Source of the DNA: Longispora albida DSM 44784
GTDB lineage: Bacteria; Actinomycetota; Actinomycetes; Mycobacteriales; Micromonosporaceae
Length of the DNA stretch: 53,708 nt
Assembly: GCF_000379825.1 (NCBI RefSeq)
Contig: NZ_KB903839.1
Coordinates: 1 to 53,708 of the forward strand
Reading direction: 5' to 3'
Shown here: positions 8,760-16,490 of the stretch, piece after piece
Layout: every line of letters begins with the position of its first letter
Position numbering within the stretch: position 1 is the stretch's first letter
The notes under the pieces: model-generated
What the model saw: the letters and a program-made list of their open reading frames with translations, nothing else
Told to the model about the DNA's origin: nothing
Databases searched by the model: none
Made by a program: the position numbers and the translations under genes

Positions 8760-9471
8760 TGAGACTTCTGGTCAATACAGCGGGCGCTTCGGCCAGTGAC
8801 GGCCCATACCAGGTGAGATGCCGACCAGAAACGAAAGAGGACGGTAAAGCCGGAAAGGCCTCCGGTCCGTCCGCCGGGCTGAACGCATAGGGCTCGTCGG
8901 GAAAGACCAGGAGATCCGGTCGCAGGCCAGCCGTCTCGGCCACACCCATTTTCGGGTACCGTCCAGAGTGGACCACGGTCACGCCCAGCCGCGCCAGCAC
9001 ATCGGCGGCGAAGGTGTCGTCGCCGAGCCACATCCACGGCTTCTTCCAGATCGGCACGGCGGCCCGCAGATCCAGGTGAGTCGGGTTCTCCCACGCGGCG
9101 CGGGCCTCCTGGAGCCAGGCAGGGTCCGGGTCGCCGAGCAGCGCGCAGATCTCGGCCAGGTGGCCGAGCGCTGCGGCCACCGTCCGGGGGAATCCGACGT
9201 GGACGGTCAGCCCGGCCGCGCGCAGCGCCTCGACGTCCTCCTTGCGGTTCTCCTCCTGGTTGGCCAGGACGAGATCGGGAGCCAGCCGGATCACCGCCTC
9301 GACGTCCGGCCACTTCGTGCCGCCGACGCGCTGGACGTCGAGGCCCTCGGGGTGGGTACAGAAATCCGTGGCGCCCACCAGCACCCCGGGTGCGGTGGCC
9401 GCCACGGCTTCCGTCAGCGACGGGACGAGCGAGACGATCCTGCTAAACGTCTGTGACACGTACTCCAGCAT
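8749..9471 (-). CDS. Helical-backbone metal-receptor protein (BtuF-like, cobalamin-binding type)
   Basis: 240 residues with the two-lobe layout of periplasmic-binding fold III. Seen: RIVSLVPSLTEAVAATAPGVLVGATDFCTHPEG at the start, then VGGTKWPDVEAVIRLAPDLVLANQEENRKEDVEAL, which is the BtuF/FhuD signature, and RPDLLVFPDEPYAFS in lobe two. Odd: it has no signal peptide or lipobox, so it should stay in the cytoplasm unless secreted by another route. No permease or ATPase gene is near. Known: similar soluble actinobacterial proteins are annotated as cobalamin-binding. It overlaps npdG by up to 29 nt; a GTG at 9459 would shorten this. Confidence 0.8.
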   Translation of the reverse strand: MLEYVSQTFSRIVSLVPSLTEAVAATAPGVLVGATDFCTHPEGLDVQRVGGTKWPDVEAVIRLAPDLVLANQEENRKEDVEALRAAGLTVHVGFPRTVAAALGHLAEICALLGDPDPAWLQEARAAWENPTHLDLRAAVPIWKKPWMWLGDDTFAADVLARLGVTVVHSGRYPKMGVAETAGLRPDLLVFPDEPYAFSPADGPEAFPALPSSFVSGRHLTWYGPSLAEAPAVLTRSLIAL

Positions 9472-10102
9472 GCACCTTGTACCGCTTGTTGATCGCGATC
9501 AGGTTCGCGGTGAGCGCCTCGACCTGGTGCGCGTTGCGCAGCCGGCCCGCCCAGATGCCGCGCATGCCCGGAATGCGGGCCGCGATGGCCTGCACGATCG
9601 CCGCGGCCTCCCGGTCGTCGCCGAGTACCAGCACGTCGGTGTCGAGGGTCTCGATCGCCGGGTCGAGCAGCAGCGAGGCGCTGACGTGGTGGAAGGCCGC
9701 CGTCACCCGCGAGCCGGTCAGGATCGCCTCGGCCTGCTGAGCCGCCGAGCCCTCCGGTACCTCCAGCGCGTACGGGCCCTGCTTGTCGAAGCCGAGCGGG
9801 TTCACGCAGTCGACCACGATCTTCCCGGCCAGCTCGGTCTTCAGCGAGGCGAGCAGCTCGGCGTGCCCGGCCCACGGCACGGCCACGATCACCACGTCTG
9901 CGGCGGCGGCCACGCTCGCGTTGTCCCCGCCCTCGGCCGGCGCGCCCAGCTCGGCGGCGGCCTGCTGGCCCCGCTCCTGGGTCCGCGAGCCGAGCAGCAC
10001 GCGCTGGCCAGCCCGCGCGAGGCGGAAGGCGAGGCCGCGGCCCTGCTCACCGGTACCGCCGAGGATCGCGACGGTCAGCCCTGCAACATCTGGAAGCTCC
10101 AT
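9443..10102 (-). CDS. npdG: NADPH-dependent F420 reductase
   Basis: Moves hydride between NADPH and coenzyme F420, supplying F420H2. Seen: VAILGGTGEQGRGLAFRLARAG (11-32) is the NADP-binding loop, followed by LGSRTQERG (phosphate-selecting), VVIVAVPWAGH, VDCVNPLGF and GRLRNAHQVEALTANLIAINKRYK at the C-terminus, which matches NpdG closely; 219 residues is typical. The F420-linked PPOX and LLM proteins in this window could use its product. It is co-directional with and overlaps the receptor gene; upstream it is separated from panB by a terminator. Confidence 0.92.
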   Translation of the reverse strand: MELPDVAGLTVAILGGTGEQGRGLAFRLARAGQRVLLGSRTQERGQQAAAELGAPAEGGDNASVAAAADVVIVAVPWAGHAELLASLKTELAGKIVVDCVNPLGFDKQGPYALEVPEGSAAQQAEAILTGSRVTAAFHHVSASLLLDPAIETLDTDVLVLGDDREAAAIVQAIAARIPGMRGIWAGRLRNAHQVEALTANLIAINKRYKVHAGVRVTDV

Positions 10103-10131
10103 GCCGCCATCCTACCTACTCGCAAGTAACA

Positions 10132-10160
10132 AGCCGGGTACCCCGGCGGGGTACCCGGCT
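10132..10160 (-). terminator. Terminator downstream of panB
   Basis: A perfect 13-bp stem, AGCCGGGTACCCC (10132-10144) with GGGGTACCCGGCT (10148-10160), loop GGC. Read leftward it follows the panB stop and is trailed by TTGTTACTTG. It separates panB from npdG. Confidence 0.8.
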
Positions 10161-10175
10161 CGCGGCACTGTTTTC

Positions 10176-10997
10176 CTAGAACGTGTGGTCGATGGTCGGG
10201 AACTGCCCGCCCCGGACCTCCTCCGCGTACGCCTTCGCGGCGTCGCCCAGGATCTGCGCCATGTTCGCGTACTGCTTGACGAAGCGCGGCATCGGCCCGG
10301 TACGCAGGCCAGCCATGTCCTGCCAGACCAGCACCTGGGCGTCGCACTCCGCCCCGGCGCCGATGCCGATCGTCGGGATGGTCAGCTCCTTGGTCACCTG
10401 GGCGGCCACGTCACCGGGCACCATCTCCATCACCACGGCGAACGCGCCGGCCTCCTGCACCGCGTGCGCGTCGGCCAGGATGTCGGCCCCGGCCTCGCCC
10501 CGGCCCTGCACCCGGTACCCGCCGACGGTGTGCTCGCTCTGCGGCGTGAACCCGATGTGCGCCATCACCGGGATGCCGGCGTCGACCAGCGCCCGGATCT
10601 GCCCGGCACGCTTGCGCCCGCCCTCGAGCTTCACGGCGTGCGCCTCGGCCTCCTTCATGAACCGGACGGAGGTGTGGAAGGCCTGCTCGGCGCTCAGCTC
10701 GTACGAGCCGAACGGCAGGTCGGCCACGACCAGCGCCCGGTTCGTGGCCCGGACGACGGCGGCCGTCAGCGGGATCAGCTCGTCGACCGTCACCGGCAGC
10801 GTGGTGCTGTGGCCGTAGACATTGTTGGACGCGGAGTCGCCGACCAGCAGGACCGGGATGCCGGCCGCGTCGAAGATCCCCGCTGTGTACTGGTCGTACG
10901 CCGTCAGCATCGCCCAGCGCTCGCCGTTGTCCTTGGCGAGCTGGAGGTCACGGGTTCTGACCCGTTTCGTGGCGGGTCCACCGTACAGAGACATCAT
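10176..10997 (-). CDS. panB: 3-methyl-2-oxobutanoate hydroxymethyltransferase
   Basis: First committed step of pantothenate synthesis: adds a hydroxymethyl group from methylene-tetrahydrofolate to alpha-ketoisovalerate. Seen: [29 protein letters not shown] (the metal-binding Asp follows LLVG), [28 protein letters not shown] and EMVPGDVA with the catalytic Glu, ending in IGIGAG. All family motifs are intact at 273 residues. Start at ATG 10997 or 10994. A ribosome site AAGGAGA lies just upstream. It stands alone, without panC or panD. Confidence 0.97.
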   Translation of the reverse strand: MMSLYGGPATKRVRTRDLQLAKDNGERWAMLTAYDQYTAGIFDAAGIPVLLVGDSASNNVYGHSTTLPVTVDELIPLTAAVVRATNRALVVADLPFGSYELSAEQAFHTSVRFMKEAEAHAVKLEGGRKRAGQIRALVDAGIPVMAHIGFTPQSEHTVGGYRVQGRGEAGADILADAHAVQEAGAFAVVMEMVPGDVAAQVTKELTIPTIGIGAGAECDAQVLVWQDMAGLRTGPMPRFVKQYANMAQILGDAAKAYAEEVRGGQFPTIDHTF

Positions 10998-11055
10998 TGT
11001 TCTCCTTTTCCCTCGAGGCCCAATATGGGTCCCCGGGTTCCTAAGGAGAATGGTC

Positions 11056-11090
11056 GCACCCGGCCCCGCCGTGGCGGCAGGTCCGGGTGC
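11056..11090 (-). terminator. Hairpin downstream of the sigma/anti-sigma pair
   Basis: GCACCCGG (11056-11063) pairs with CCGGGTGC (11083-11090), with inner CCGCC (11066-11070) and GGCGG (11073-11077). Read leftward it follows the stop of the membrane partner at 11113 and lies before panB. There is no strong T run. Confidence 0.6.
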
Positions 11091-11112
11091 AGAATTTCAC
11101 AGCTCAGCCGGC

Positions 11113-12036
11113 TCAGCCGATCGAGTTCCGCCAGCCCCGTGCGGTGACGACGATCGAGGTGAGAACCTCCGTGCCGCCCGGCTTGTATGCCACGTACGCG
11201 AGGATGTCACCGGTCTGCTGATCGAGGATGAGGGTCTTGACCACGCCGGGCGCCTGATCCTTGTCCGTGCCGGGCCGCATGGACGACGGGATGGTCGCCG
11301 TGATCGCGAGCCCTGTCCGGCCCAGGGGGTCCTGTGCCTGGCCGGCACAGGTAACGCCCGGGGTAGTGGCCAGGGTTCTGAGCGCGGCCCGGCGGGTCTC
11401 CGGTGGCAGGCTGAGCATGGGAGAGTGCGGATCGGTGAAGGCGGGAATGGCTATGAACCCGAACTCCACCCACGGCTTGCCGAGCTTCCTGAGCAGCAGG
11501 GCGTCGATGTGCCCGGCGGCTGTGAAGACGAAGGGGTTCGTGTTCCTGCCGGTGACATGGTTCGCCTGCTCACCGGTCGCCGGGTTCCACCAGCTCTGGT
11601 TGTTCTGAGGCCCGGACGGCCTGCCAGTGTGTGTGAATTCCCAGTAGCGGTACTTCCCGGCCGGCTCGTCGTGCGGGGCCGGTCGCAGGTCCCTGGCCAG
11701 GTCAGCCATGCACTGGTTGGCGGGCCCCAGCGGAACCGTGGGTATTGGCGGGCTGCCGGCCGGGCTCGGGGACAGGGTCGGCGAGGTGCCGGGCGGCAGC
11801 GCGAGCTGACCCCGGCTGGCCAGGAACGTGACTGCGACGATCGTGATGACGGCAGCCGCAGCAGCGGTGACGACTGTCCAGGGCAGCCGCTTCCGGACAG
11901 TTGTGGCCACCGGACGCTGGCCGAACGGGGGAGTGATGTCGTGAGCGGCGGGCAGGTCGAATCGCGGGACGCCGACATGGATGCCGCGAGCGGGGTCAGC
12001 CGGGCCGAGCAGGGCGCGGACGCGCTGGACGTTCAT
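11113..12036 (-). CDS. CU044_5270-like membrane protein, probable sigma-factor partner
   Basis: 307 residues. Seen: a cytoplasmic N-terminus (about 1-50) starting MNVQRVRALLGPADPARG, one membrane helix around residues 52-72 (VVTAAAAAVITIVAVTFLA), a Pro/Ser linker, then an extracellular domain with LGPANQCMADLARDL and WWNPATGEQ. The arrangement is that of membrane proteins paired with ECF sigma factors; a zinc-binding anti-sigma motif is not present, so an anti-sigma role is inference. The ATG shares ATGA with the sigma stop, and a GAGGAGG ribosome site lies inside the end of the sigma gene. Confidence 0.75.
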   Translation of the reverse strand: MNVQRVRALLGPADPARGIHVGVPRFDLPAAHDITPPFGQRPVATTVRKRLPWTVVTAAAAAVITIVAVTFLASRGQLALPPGTSPTLSPSPAGSPPIPTVPLGPANQCMADLARDLRPAPHDEPAGKYRYWEFTHTGRPSGPQNNQSWWNPATGEQANHVTGRNTNPFVFTAAGHIDALLLRKLGKPWVEFGFIAIPAFTDPHSPMLSLPPETRRAALRTLATTPGVTCAGQAQDPLGRTGLAITATIPSSMRPGTDKDQAPGVVKTLILDQQTGDILAYVAYKPGGTEVLTSIVVTARGWRNSIG

Positions 12037-12560
12037 GCCGCCTCCTCGGTGCTGAGCGGGCGGGTGGACATGGTTCGCTCCCCTCGGATCGGTGGTCGAG
12101 GGGACAGGGCGGCCTGGAGGCGCTTGCGGGCGCGGTGCAGGCGGACGGCGCACACCGCCCGGTTGCAGCCGAGTACCCGGGCCGCCTCGCTGACCGACAG
12201 CTCCTCCCAGCCGATCAGGCGCAGCAGCTCCTGGTCGGGTTCGGAGAGTGTCGCGAGCGCCGCGCGGACGTCCAGGACCTCGTCCAGCCCGCCGGCCGGT
12301 ACCGCGAACTCCGGGAGTTCCGCCGGTACCGGCTCGGTGCGCCGGAGAGAGTTCGCCAGGACCCGTCGCGCCACCCCGTAGAGCCAGGGCAGAGCCTGGC
12401 CAGGCACGTCGGCACGCCGGCGCCAGGCGGTCAGGAAGACCTCCTGGGCCAGCTCCTCGGCCGCTGTCATCGAGCCGAGCCTGCGCAGCCCGTACCGCAC
12501 CACAGCCGGATAGTGCTCGGCGTACGTGGCGCGGAACCAGGCCTCCGTTGGTTCCCTCAT
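12033..12560 (-). CDS. ECF-type RNA polymerase sigma factor
   Basis: 175 residues. Seen: region 2 (about 8-75) with ATYAEHYPAVVRYGLRRLGSMTAAEELAQEVFLTAWRR and WLYGVARRVLANSLRR; a linker; region 4 (about 105-155) with ALATLSEPDQELLRLIGWEELSVSEAARVLGCNRAVCAVRLHRARKRL, the helix-turn-helix that reads the -35 element. It lacks regions 1 and 3, as ECF factors do. ATG 12560 is chosen because it gives the normal N-terminus; no ribosome site is seen, which fits a leaderless mRNA. It overlaps the membrane partner gene by 4 nt. Confidence 0.9.
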   Translation of the reverse strand: MREPTEAWFRATYAEHYPAVVRYGLRRLGSMTAAEELAQEVFLTAWRRRADVPGQALPWLYGVARRVLANSLRRTEPVPAELPEFAVPAGGLDEVLDVRAALATLSEPDQELLRLIGWEELSVSEAARVLGCNRAVCAVRLHRARKRLQAALSPRPPIRGERTMSTRPLSTEEAA

Positions 12561-12570
12561 GCCTGGGTTT

Positions 12571-12596
12571 ATGTCGAGGGAACGGAGGCGATTACA
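12571..12596 (-). promoter_or_regulatory. Possible autoregulated ECF promoter of the sigma gene
   Basis: Read leftward: TGTAAT (12596-12591), 14 nt, CGACAT (12576-12571), then 10 nt to the ATG. TGTAA/CGNCA-like pairs are common at actinobacterial ECF promoters. The -35 overlaps the nadE stop codon. This is inference from one site. Confidence 0.35.
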
Positions 12597-14322
12597 GGGT
12601 TTCCCGGAATCGGTTGGTGATCGGCACCCGGCGGTCACGGCCGAAGGCCTTGATGGAGATCTTCGTGCCGGGGCAGGACTGCCGCCGCTTGTACTCGGCG
12701 ATGTCGACCATGCGCACGACCCGGTCCACCAGCGCCGGGTCGTGCCCGGCGGCCTTGAGCGCCGCCGAACCCAGGTCACCGTCCACATAGCCGGCCACGA
12801 TCGCGTCGAGCTGCTCGTACGGCGGGAGGGAGTCGGAGTCGAACTGGTCGGGACGCAGCTCGGCGCTCGGCGGCTTGGTGATCGAGTTCTCCGGGAGGAT
12901 GTAGGAGACCGTGTTGCGCCACTTGGCCAGCCGCCACACGAGCGTCTTCGGCACGTCCTTGAGCGGGTTGAACGCCCCGGCCATGTCGCCGTACAGCGTG
13001 GCGTAGCCGACGGCCAGCTCGCTCTTGTTGCCGGTGGACAGCACCAGATGACCGTGCTGGTTGGACAGGCTCATCGAGACCATGCCCCGGATCCGGGCCT
13101 GGAGGTTCTCGGCGGCCAGCCCCGACAGCGAGACGTTGGCCATGAACGCGTCCACCATCGGCGAGATCGGGATCACCTGGTAGTTCAGCCCGGCCAGCTT
13201 GGCGAGCTCCTCGGCGTCGTCGAGCGAGTGCTGCGAGGAGTACGCGGACGGCATGGCGATGCCGTGGACGTTGTGCCCGCCGAGCGCGTCGGCGGCGATC
13301 CCGGCCACCACTGTCGAGTCGATCCCGCCGGACAGCGCGACGATGACCGACTGGAAGCCGTTCTTGCGCACGTAGTCCCGCAGGCCGGTGACCAGGGCCG
13401 CCCACACCTCAGCCTCGTCGCTGATCCGGGGAGCGATGACAGTCTCGGGTGCCGGGCCGGTGATCGGGCGCAGTGCCGGGCCGGTGACCCGGGCGACGTG
13501 CATCTCGCCGAAGTCGCCAGCCGCGTCGGAGGCTGCGGCCGGCAGGTCGAGGTCGGCGACGACCAGCTCCTCGGTGAACTGGCCCGCGCGCAGCAGCAGC
13601 TCGCCCTCCGCGGTGACGATCACCGAGTCGCCGTCGAAGACCAGCTCGTCCTGGCCGCCGACCAGGTTCACGTACGCGACGGTGGCCTTGGCCTCCGCCG
13701 CGCGGCGGGCGACGAGCGGGAGGCGGGTGTCGTCCTTGTTCAGCTCGTACGGCGAGGAGTTGATGTTGATGACCAGGCCGGCCCCGGCGCGCCCGGCCAC
13801 GGCGAACGGGCCGCCGGCCTGCCAGATGTCCTCGCAGATCGTGAGCGCGACGTCGACGTCGCCGTCCTCGGCGGCCAGCCGGACGATGGTGAGCGTGTCA
13901 CCGGGTACAAAATAACGATCTTCGTCGAAGACGCCGTAGTTCGGCAGGTGGTGCTTGAAGTAGCGCGCCACGACCCTGCCGCCGTGCAGCAGCGCGAGCG
14001 CGTTGCGCGGGCCACGGTCGGGGGCGGCGTCGGAGCCGGTGCGGGCCGGGCCGTCGGCGTCGAGGTAACCGACCACAACGGCCAGCTCGGCGGGGAGCTC
14101 GGTGGCGAGCCTGTCCACTGCGGCCTTCGACGCCTCGACGAAGGACTCGCGGAAGCACAGATCCTCCACCGGGTACCCGGTGAGGGTCATCTCGGGGAAT
14201 GCGACGATCTGCGCGCCTGCGTCCAGGGCGCGCCGGGACCATTCCCGGACGATGGCCGCGTTGCCGGGGATGTCCCCGACAGTCGTGTTCACCTGGGCAA
14301 GGGCAAGGCGCAAGGTCGGCAT
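12592..14322 (-). CDS. nadE: Glutamine-dependent NAD+ synthetase
   Basis: Makes NAD+ from deamido-NAD+, ATP and glutamine. Seen: an N-terminal nitrilase-fold glutaminase domain (1-275) with triad Glu44 (AFPEMTLTGYP), Lys123 (YFKHHLPNYG) and Cys163 (TICEDIW), then an NAD synthetase domain with the P-loop SGGIDS (331-336), LSTGNKSELAVGYATLYGD and the C-terminal KRRQSCPGTKISIKAFGRDRR. 576 residues. ATG 14322 gives the expected start; the frame runs on 503 codons further, but only antisense to glnA2. Divergent from glnA2 with 63 bp between them. Confidence 0.96.
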   Translation of the reverse strand: MPTLRLALAQVNTTVGDIPGNAAIVREWSRRALDAGAQIVAFPEMTLTGYPVEDLCFRESFVEASKAAVDRLATELPAELAVVVGYLDADGPARTGSDAAPDRGPRNALALLHGGRVVARYFKHHLPNYGVFDEDRYFVPGDTLTIVRLAAEDGDVDVALTICEDIWQAGGPFAVAGRAGAGLVININSSPYELNKDDTRLPLVARRAAEAKATVAYVNLVGGQDELVFDGDSVIVTAEGELLLRAGQFTEELVVADLDLPAAASDAAGDFGEMHVARVTGPALRPITGPAPETVIAPRISDEAEVWAALVTGLRDYVRKNGFQSVIVALSGGIDSTVVAGIAADALGGHNVHGIAMPSAYSSQHSLDDAEELAKLAGLNYQVIPISPMVDAFMANVSLSGLAAENLQARIRGMVSMSLSNQHGHLVLSTGNKSELAVGYATLYGDMAGAFNPLKDVPKTLVWRLAKWRNTVSYILPENSITKPPSAELRPDQFDSDSLPPYEQLDAIVAGYVDGDLGSAALKAAGHDPALVDRVVRMVDIAEYKRRQSCPGTKISIKAFGRDRRVPITNRFRETL

Positions 14323-14373
14323 GGCTCCTATCTTGCCCCGCACGCCGTACGGTATGGGTAGCAGGTGGAGATC

Positions 14374-14380
14374 AGGGAGG
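14374..14380 (+). promoter_or_regulatory. Ribosome binding site AGGGAGG deciding the glnA2 start
   Basis: AGGGAGG lies 5 nt before GTG 14386. An upstream in-frame GTG at 14365 has no such site, so 14386 is chosen. Confidence 0.75.
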
Positions 14381-14385
14381 AAGCC

Positions 14386-15735
14386 GTGGATCGGCAGCAG
14401 CAGTTCGTGCTCCGCACGCTCGAAGAGCGCGACATCCGGTTTGTCCGGTTGTGGTTCACGGACGTGCTCGGCACGCTCAAGTCGGTGAGCGTCGCGCCAG
14501 CCGAACTGGAGGCGGCCTTCGAGGAGGGCATCGGCTTCGACGGCTCGGCGATCGAGGGCTTCGCCCGGGTCTTCGAGTCCGACATGGTGGCCATGCCCGA
14601 CCCGACGACCTTCCAGGTCTTCCCGTTCGAGGGCGGCTCCTCCGGTGAGAGCGCCCGGATGTTCTGCGACATCCTCATGCCGGACGGCTCGCCGTCCTGG
14701 GCCGACCCCCGGCACGTGCTGCGCCGTCAGCTGTCGCGGGCAGCGGAGAAGGGCTTCACCTTCTACACCCACCCCGAGATCGAGTTCTTCCTGTTCAACG
14801 ACCTGCCGACGGACGGGACGCCACCGGACCCGGTCGACGCCGGCGGGTACTTCGACAACACCACCCACGCGGCTGCCCGCGACTTCCGGCGGCAGGCGGT
14901 ACTGGCGCTGGAACGGATCGGCATCTCGGTCGAGTTCAGCCACCACGAGGTCGCGCCGGGCCAGCAGGAGATCGACCTGCGGTACGCCGACGCGCTGGCG
15001 ACGGCCGACAACATCATGACCTTCCGGCACGTCGTGAAGGAGGTCGCGCTGTCGCAGCACGTGCACGCGTCCTTCATGCCGAAGCCGTTCGCCGACCAGC
15101 CGGGCAGCGGCATGCACACGCACCTGTCGCTGTTCGAGGGCGAGCGCAACGCCTTCCACGACCCGTCCGACCCGATGAAGCTGTCGAAGACGGCCCGGTC
15201 GTTCATCGCGGGGCTGCTCGTGCACGCCCGCGAGTTCACGGCCGTCACGAACCAGTGGGTCAACTCGTACAAGCGGCTCTTCCCGCAGCACATGGAGAAC
15301 CGGATCACGGAGTCGCCAGCGTACGTCTGCTGGGGACACCTGAACCGGTCGGCACTGGTCCGCGTGCCCGCCTACGGCAAGCCGAACAGCGCGCGCGTCG
15401 AGGTCCGGTCGCCCGACTCGGCGTGCAACCCGTACCTGGCCTTCGCCGTCCTGCTCTCGGCAGGTCTGCGGGGCATCGAGGAGGGCTACGAGCTGCCGCC
15501 CGGTGCCGAGGACGACGTGTGGGGGCTGTCGGACGCCGAGCGGCGCGCGATGGGCTACGCGGCACTGCCGCAGAACCTCGCCGAGGCCATCCAGGTCATG
15601 TCCGAATCGGACTTCGTCGCCGAGACGCTCGGCGAGCACGTGTTCGACTTCTTCCTCGCGAACAAGCGCGCGGAGTGGGAGGAGTACCGCCGCCAGGTAA
15701 CCCCCTACGAACGCCAGCGCTACCTGGGGTTGTAG
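14386..15735 (+). CDS. glnA2: Glutamine synthetase GlnA2 (type I-alpha)
   Basis: Condenses glutamate and ammonia with ATP. Seen: MDRQQQFVLRTLEERDIRFVRLWFTDVLG at the start, GFDGSAIEGFARV, EIEFFLF (metal Glu), HHEVAPGQQEIDLR, MPKPFADQPGSGMHTHLSL and VEVRSPDSACNPYLA. The region equivalent to the adenylylated tyrosine of GlnA1 reads YELPPGAEDDVW rather than LYELPPEE, so control by GlnE is not expected. 449 residues, like mycobacterial GlnA2. Downstream comes repeat copy A in place of a terminator. The pairing with glnE 4 kb away keeps the order known from mycobacteria. Confidence 0.95.
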   Translation: MDRQQQFVLRTLEERDIRFVRLWFTDVLGTLKSVSVAPAELEAAFEEGIGFDGSAIEGFARVFESDMVAMPDPTTFQVFPFEGGSSGESARMFCDILMPDGSPSWADPRHVLRRQLSRAAEKGFTFYTHPEIEFFLFNDLPTDGTPPDPVDAGGYFDNTTHAAARDFRRQAVLALERIGISVEFSHHEVAPGQQEIDLRYADALATADNIMTFRHVVKEVALSQHVHASFMPKPFADQPGSGMHTHLSLFEGERNAFHDPSDPMKLSKTARSFIAGLLVHAREFTAVTNQWVNSYKRLFPQHMENRITESPAYVCWGHLNRSALVRVPAYGKPNSARVEVRSPDSACNPYLAFAVLLSAGLRGIEEGYELPPGAEDDVWGLSDAERRAMGYAALPQNLAEAIQVMSESDFVAETLGEHVFDFFLANKRAEWEEYRRQVTPYERQRYLGL

Positions 15736-15737
15736 AG

Positions 15738-15855
15738 ACCCGGTGAGCGAAAATCTGAGCTGCGCGAAACGGCTTCCCACGTACAACACCGGTACGAGGG
15801 AAGCCGTTTCGCTTGTCAGGTTTCCGCTCACCGGGCCACCTCGCGTTAGATCAAG
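15738..15855 (-). repeat. Structured intergenic repeat, copy A (reverse orientation)
   Basis: Outer stem CCCGGTGAGCG (15739-15749) with CGCTCACCGGG (15825-15835), 11 bp; inner stem of 15 bp, 15764-15778 with 15798-15812; apex CGTAC/GTACG enclosing heptaloop AACACCG (reverse of CGGTGTT). Read leftward the flank is TTGATCTAACGCGAGGTGGCCCG, shared with other copies. It begins 2 nt after the glnA2 stop and may also end its transcript. Confidence 0.85.
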
Positions 15856-15890
15856 AGCAGAAGAGCAAAAGAGCTTTGGAGGTACCTGTC

Positions 15891-16490
15891 GTGGAGCTGC
15901 TCGCGTCCGGGCGGGAGGCTGAGGTCTACGCGCTTGATGAGGGCCGGGTGCTGCGGCGTTACCTGCACCGGCCTGCGGCTGACGGGGAGCTGGCCGCGAT
16001 GGCGTGGGCCTGGGAGGCCGGGTACCCGGTGCCCCGCGTGCACTCCGTCGACGGCAACGACATGGTCATCGACCGGCTGCACGGGCCGACGCTGGCCGAG
16101 GCGCTGCTGGCCGGCGAGCTGAGCCCGGCGGAGGGCGGCGCGCTGCTGGCCGGCCTGCACAACCGGCTGCACGCCCTGCCAGGCTTCGTGCTCCACCTCG
16201 ACCTGCACCCGGAGAACGTGATCATGTCGGGTACCGGGCCGGTCGTCATCGACTGGGCCACGGCCGAGCCCGGCGATCCCCGGCTCGACACGGCCATGAC
16301 CTCGCTGATCCTGGCCGAGGTCGCGACCAGCGGGCAGCCATGGGCCGGACCGGCGGCGACGCTGCTGGCCGTCTACCGGGCCGGGGTACCGGACGACGCC
16401 TCGCATCGCGCGGAGGCGCTGGCCCGGCGGCTCGGCGACTTCCCCGAGGCGGAGGAGGCGCGGATCCGCCGGGCGGCGGCGAGCCTCTAG
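15891..16490 (+). CDS. Small aminoglycoside-phosphotransferase-like kinase
   Basis: 199 residues. Seen: the catalytic loop LHLDLHPENVIM (101-112) has the H-x-D-x-H-x-x-N pattern of APH/choline-kinase-fold proteins (Asp104, Asn109), and VVIDWATAEPGDPRLD (118-133) has the metal-binding Asp121. A short N-lobe begins VELLASGREAEVYALDEGRVLRRY; the Gly-rich loop is minimal. The small size is typical of a widespread actinobacterial group whose substrate is unknown; resistance cannot be claimed. The GTG start is set by GGAGG at 15878-15882. The stop shares the palindrome CTAG (16487-16490) with the convergent hydrolase gene. Confidence 0.82.
   Translation: MELLASGREAEVYALDEGRVLRRYLHRPAADGELAAMAWAWEAGYPVPRVHSVDGNDMVIDRLHGPTLAEALLAGELSPAEGGALLAGLHNRLHALPGFVLHLDLHPENVIMSGTGPVVIDWATAEPGDPRLDTAMTSLILAEVATSGQPWAGPAATLLAVYRAGVPDDASHRAEALARRLGDFPEAEEARIRRAAASL

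Noticed and set aside
12592-15831. A single 1079-codon minus-strand frame
   Set aside because: Only the part up to 14322 is NadE. The rest is antisense to glnA2 and is a by-product of GC-biased third positions.
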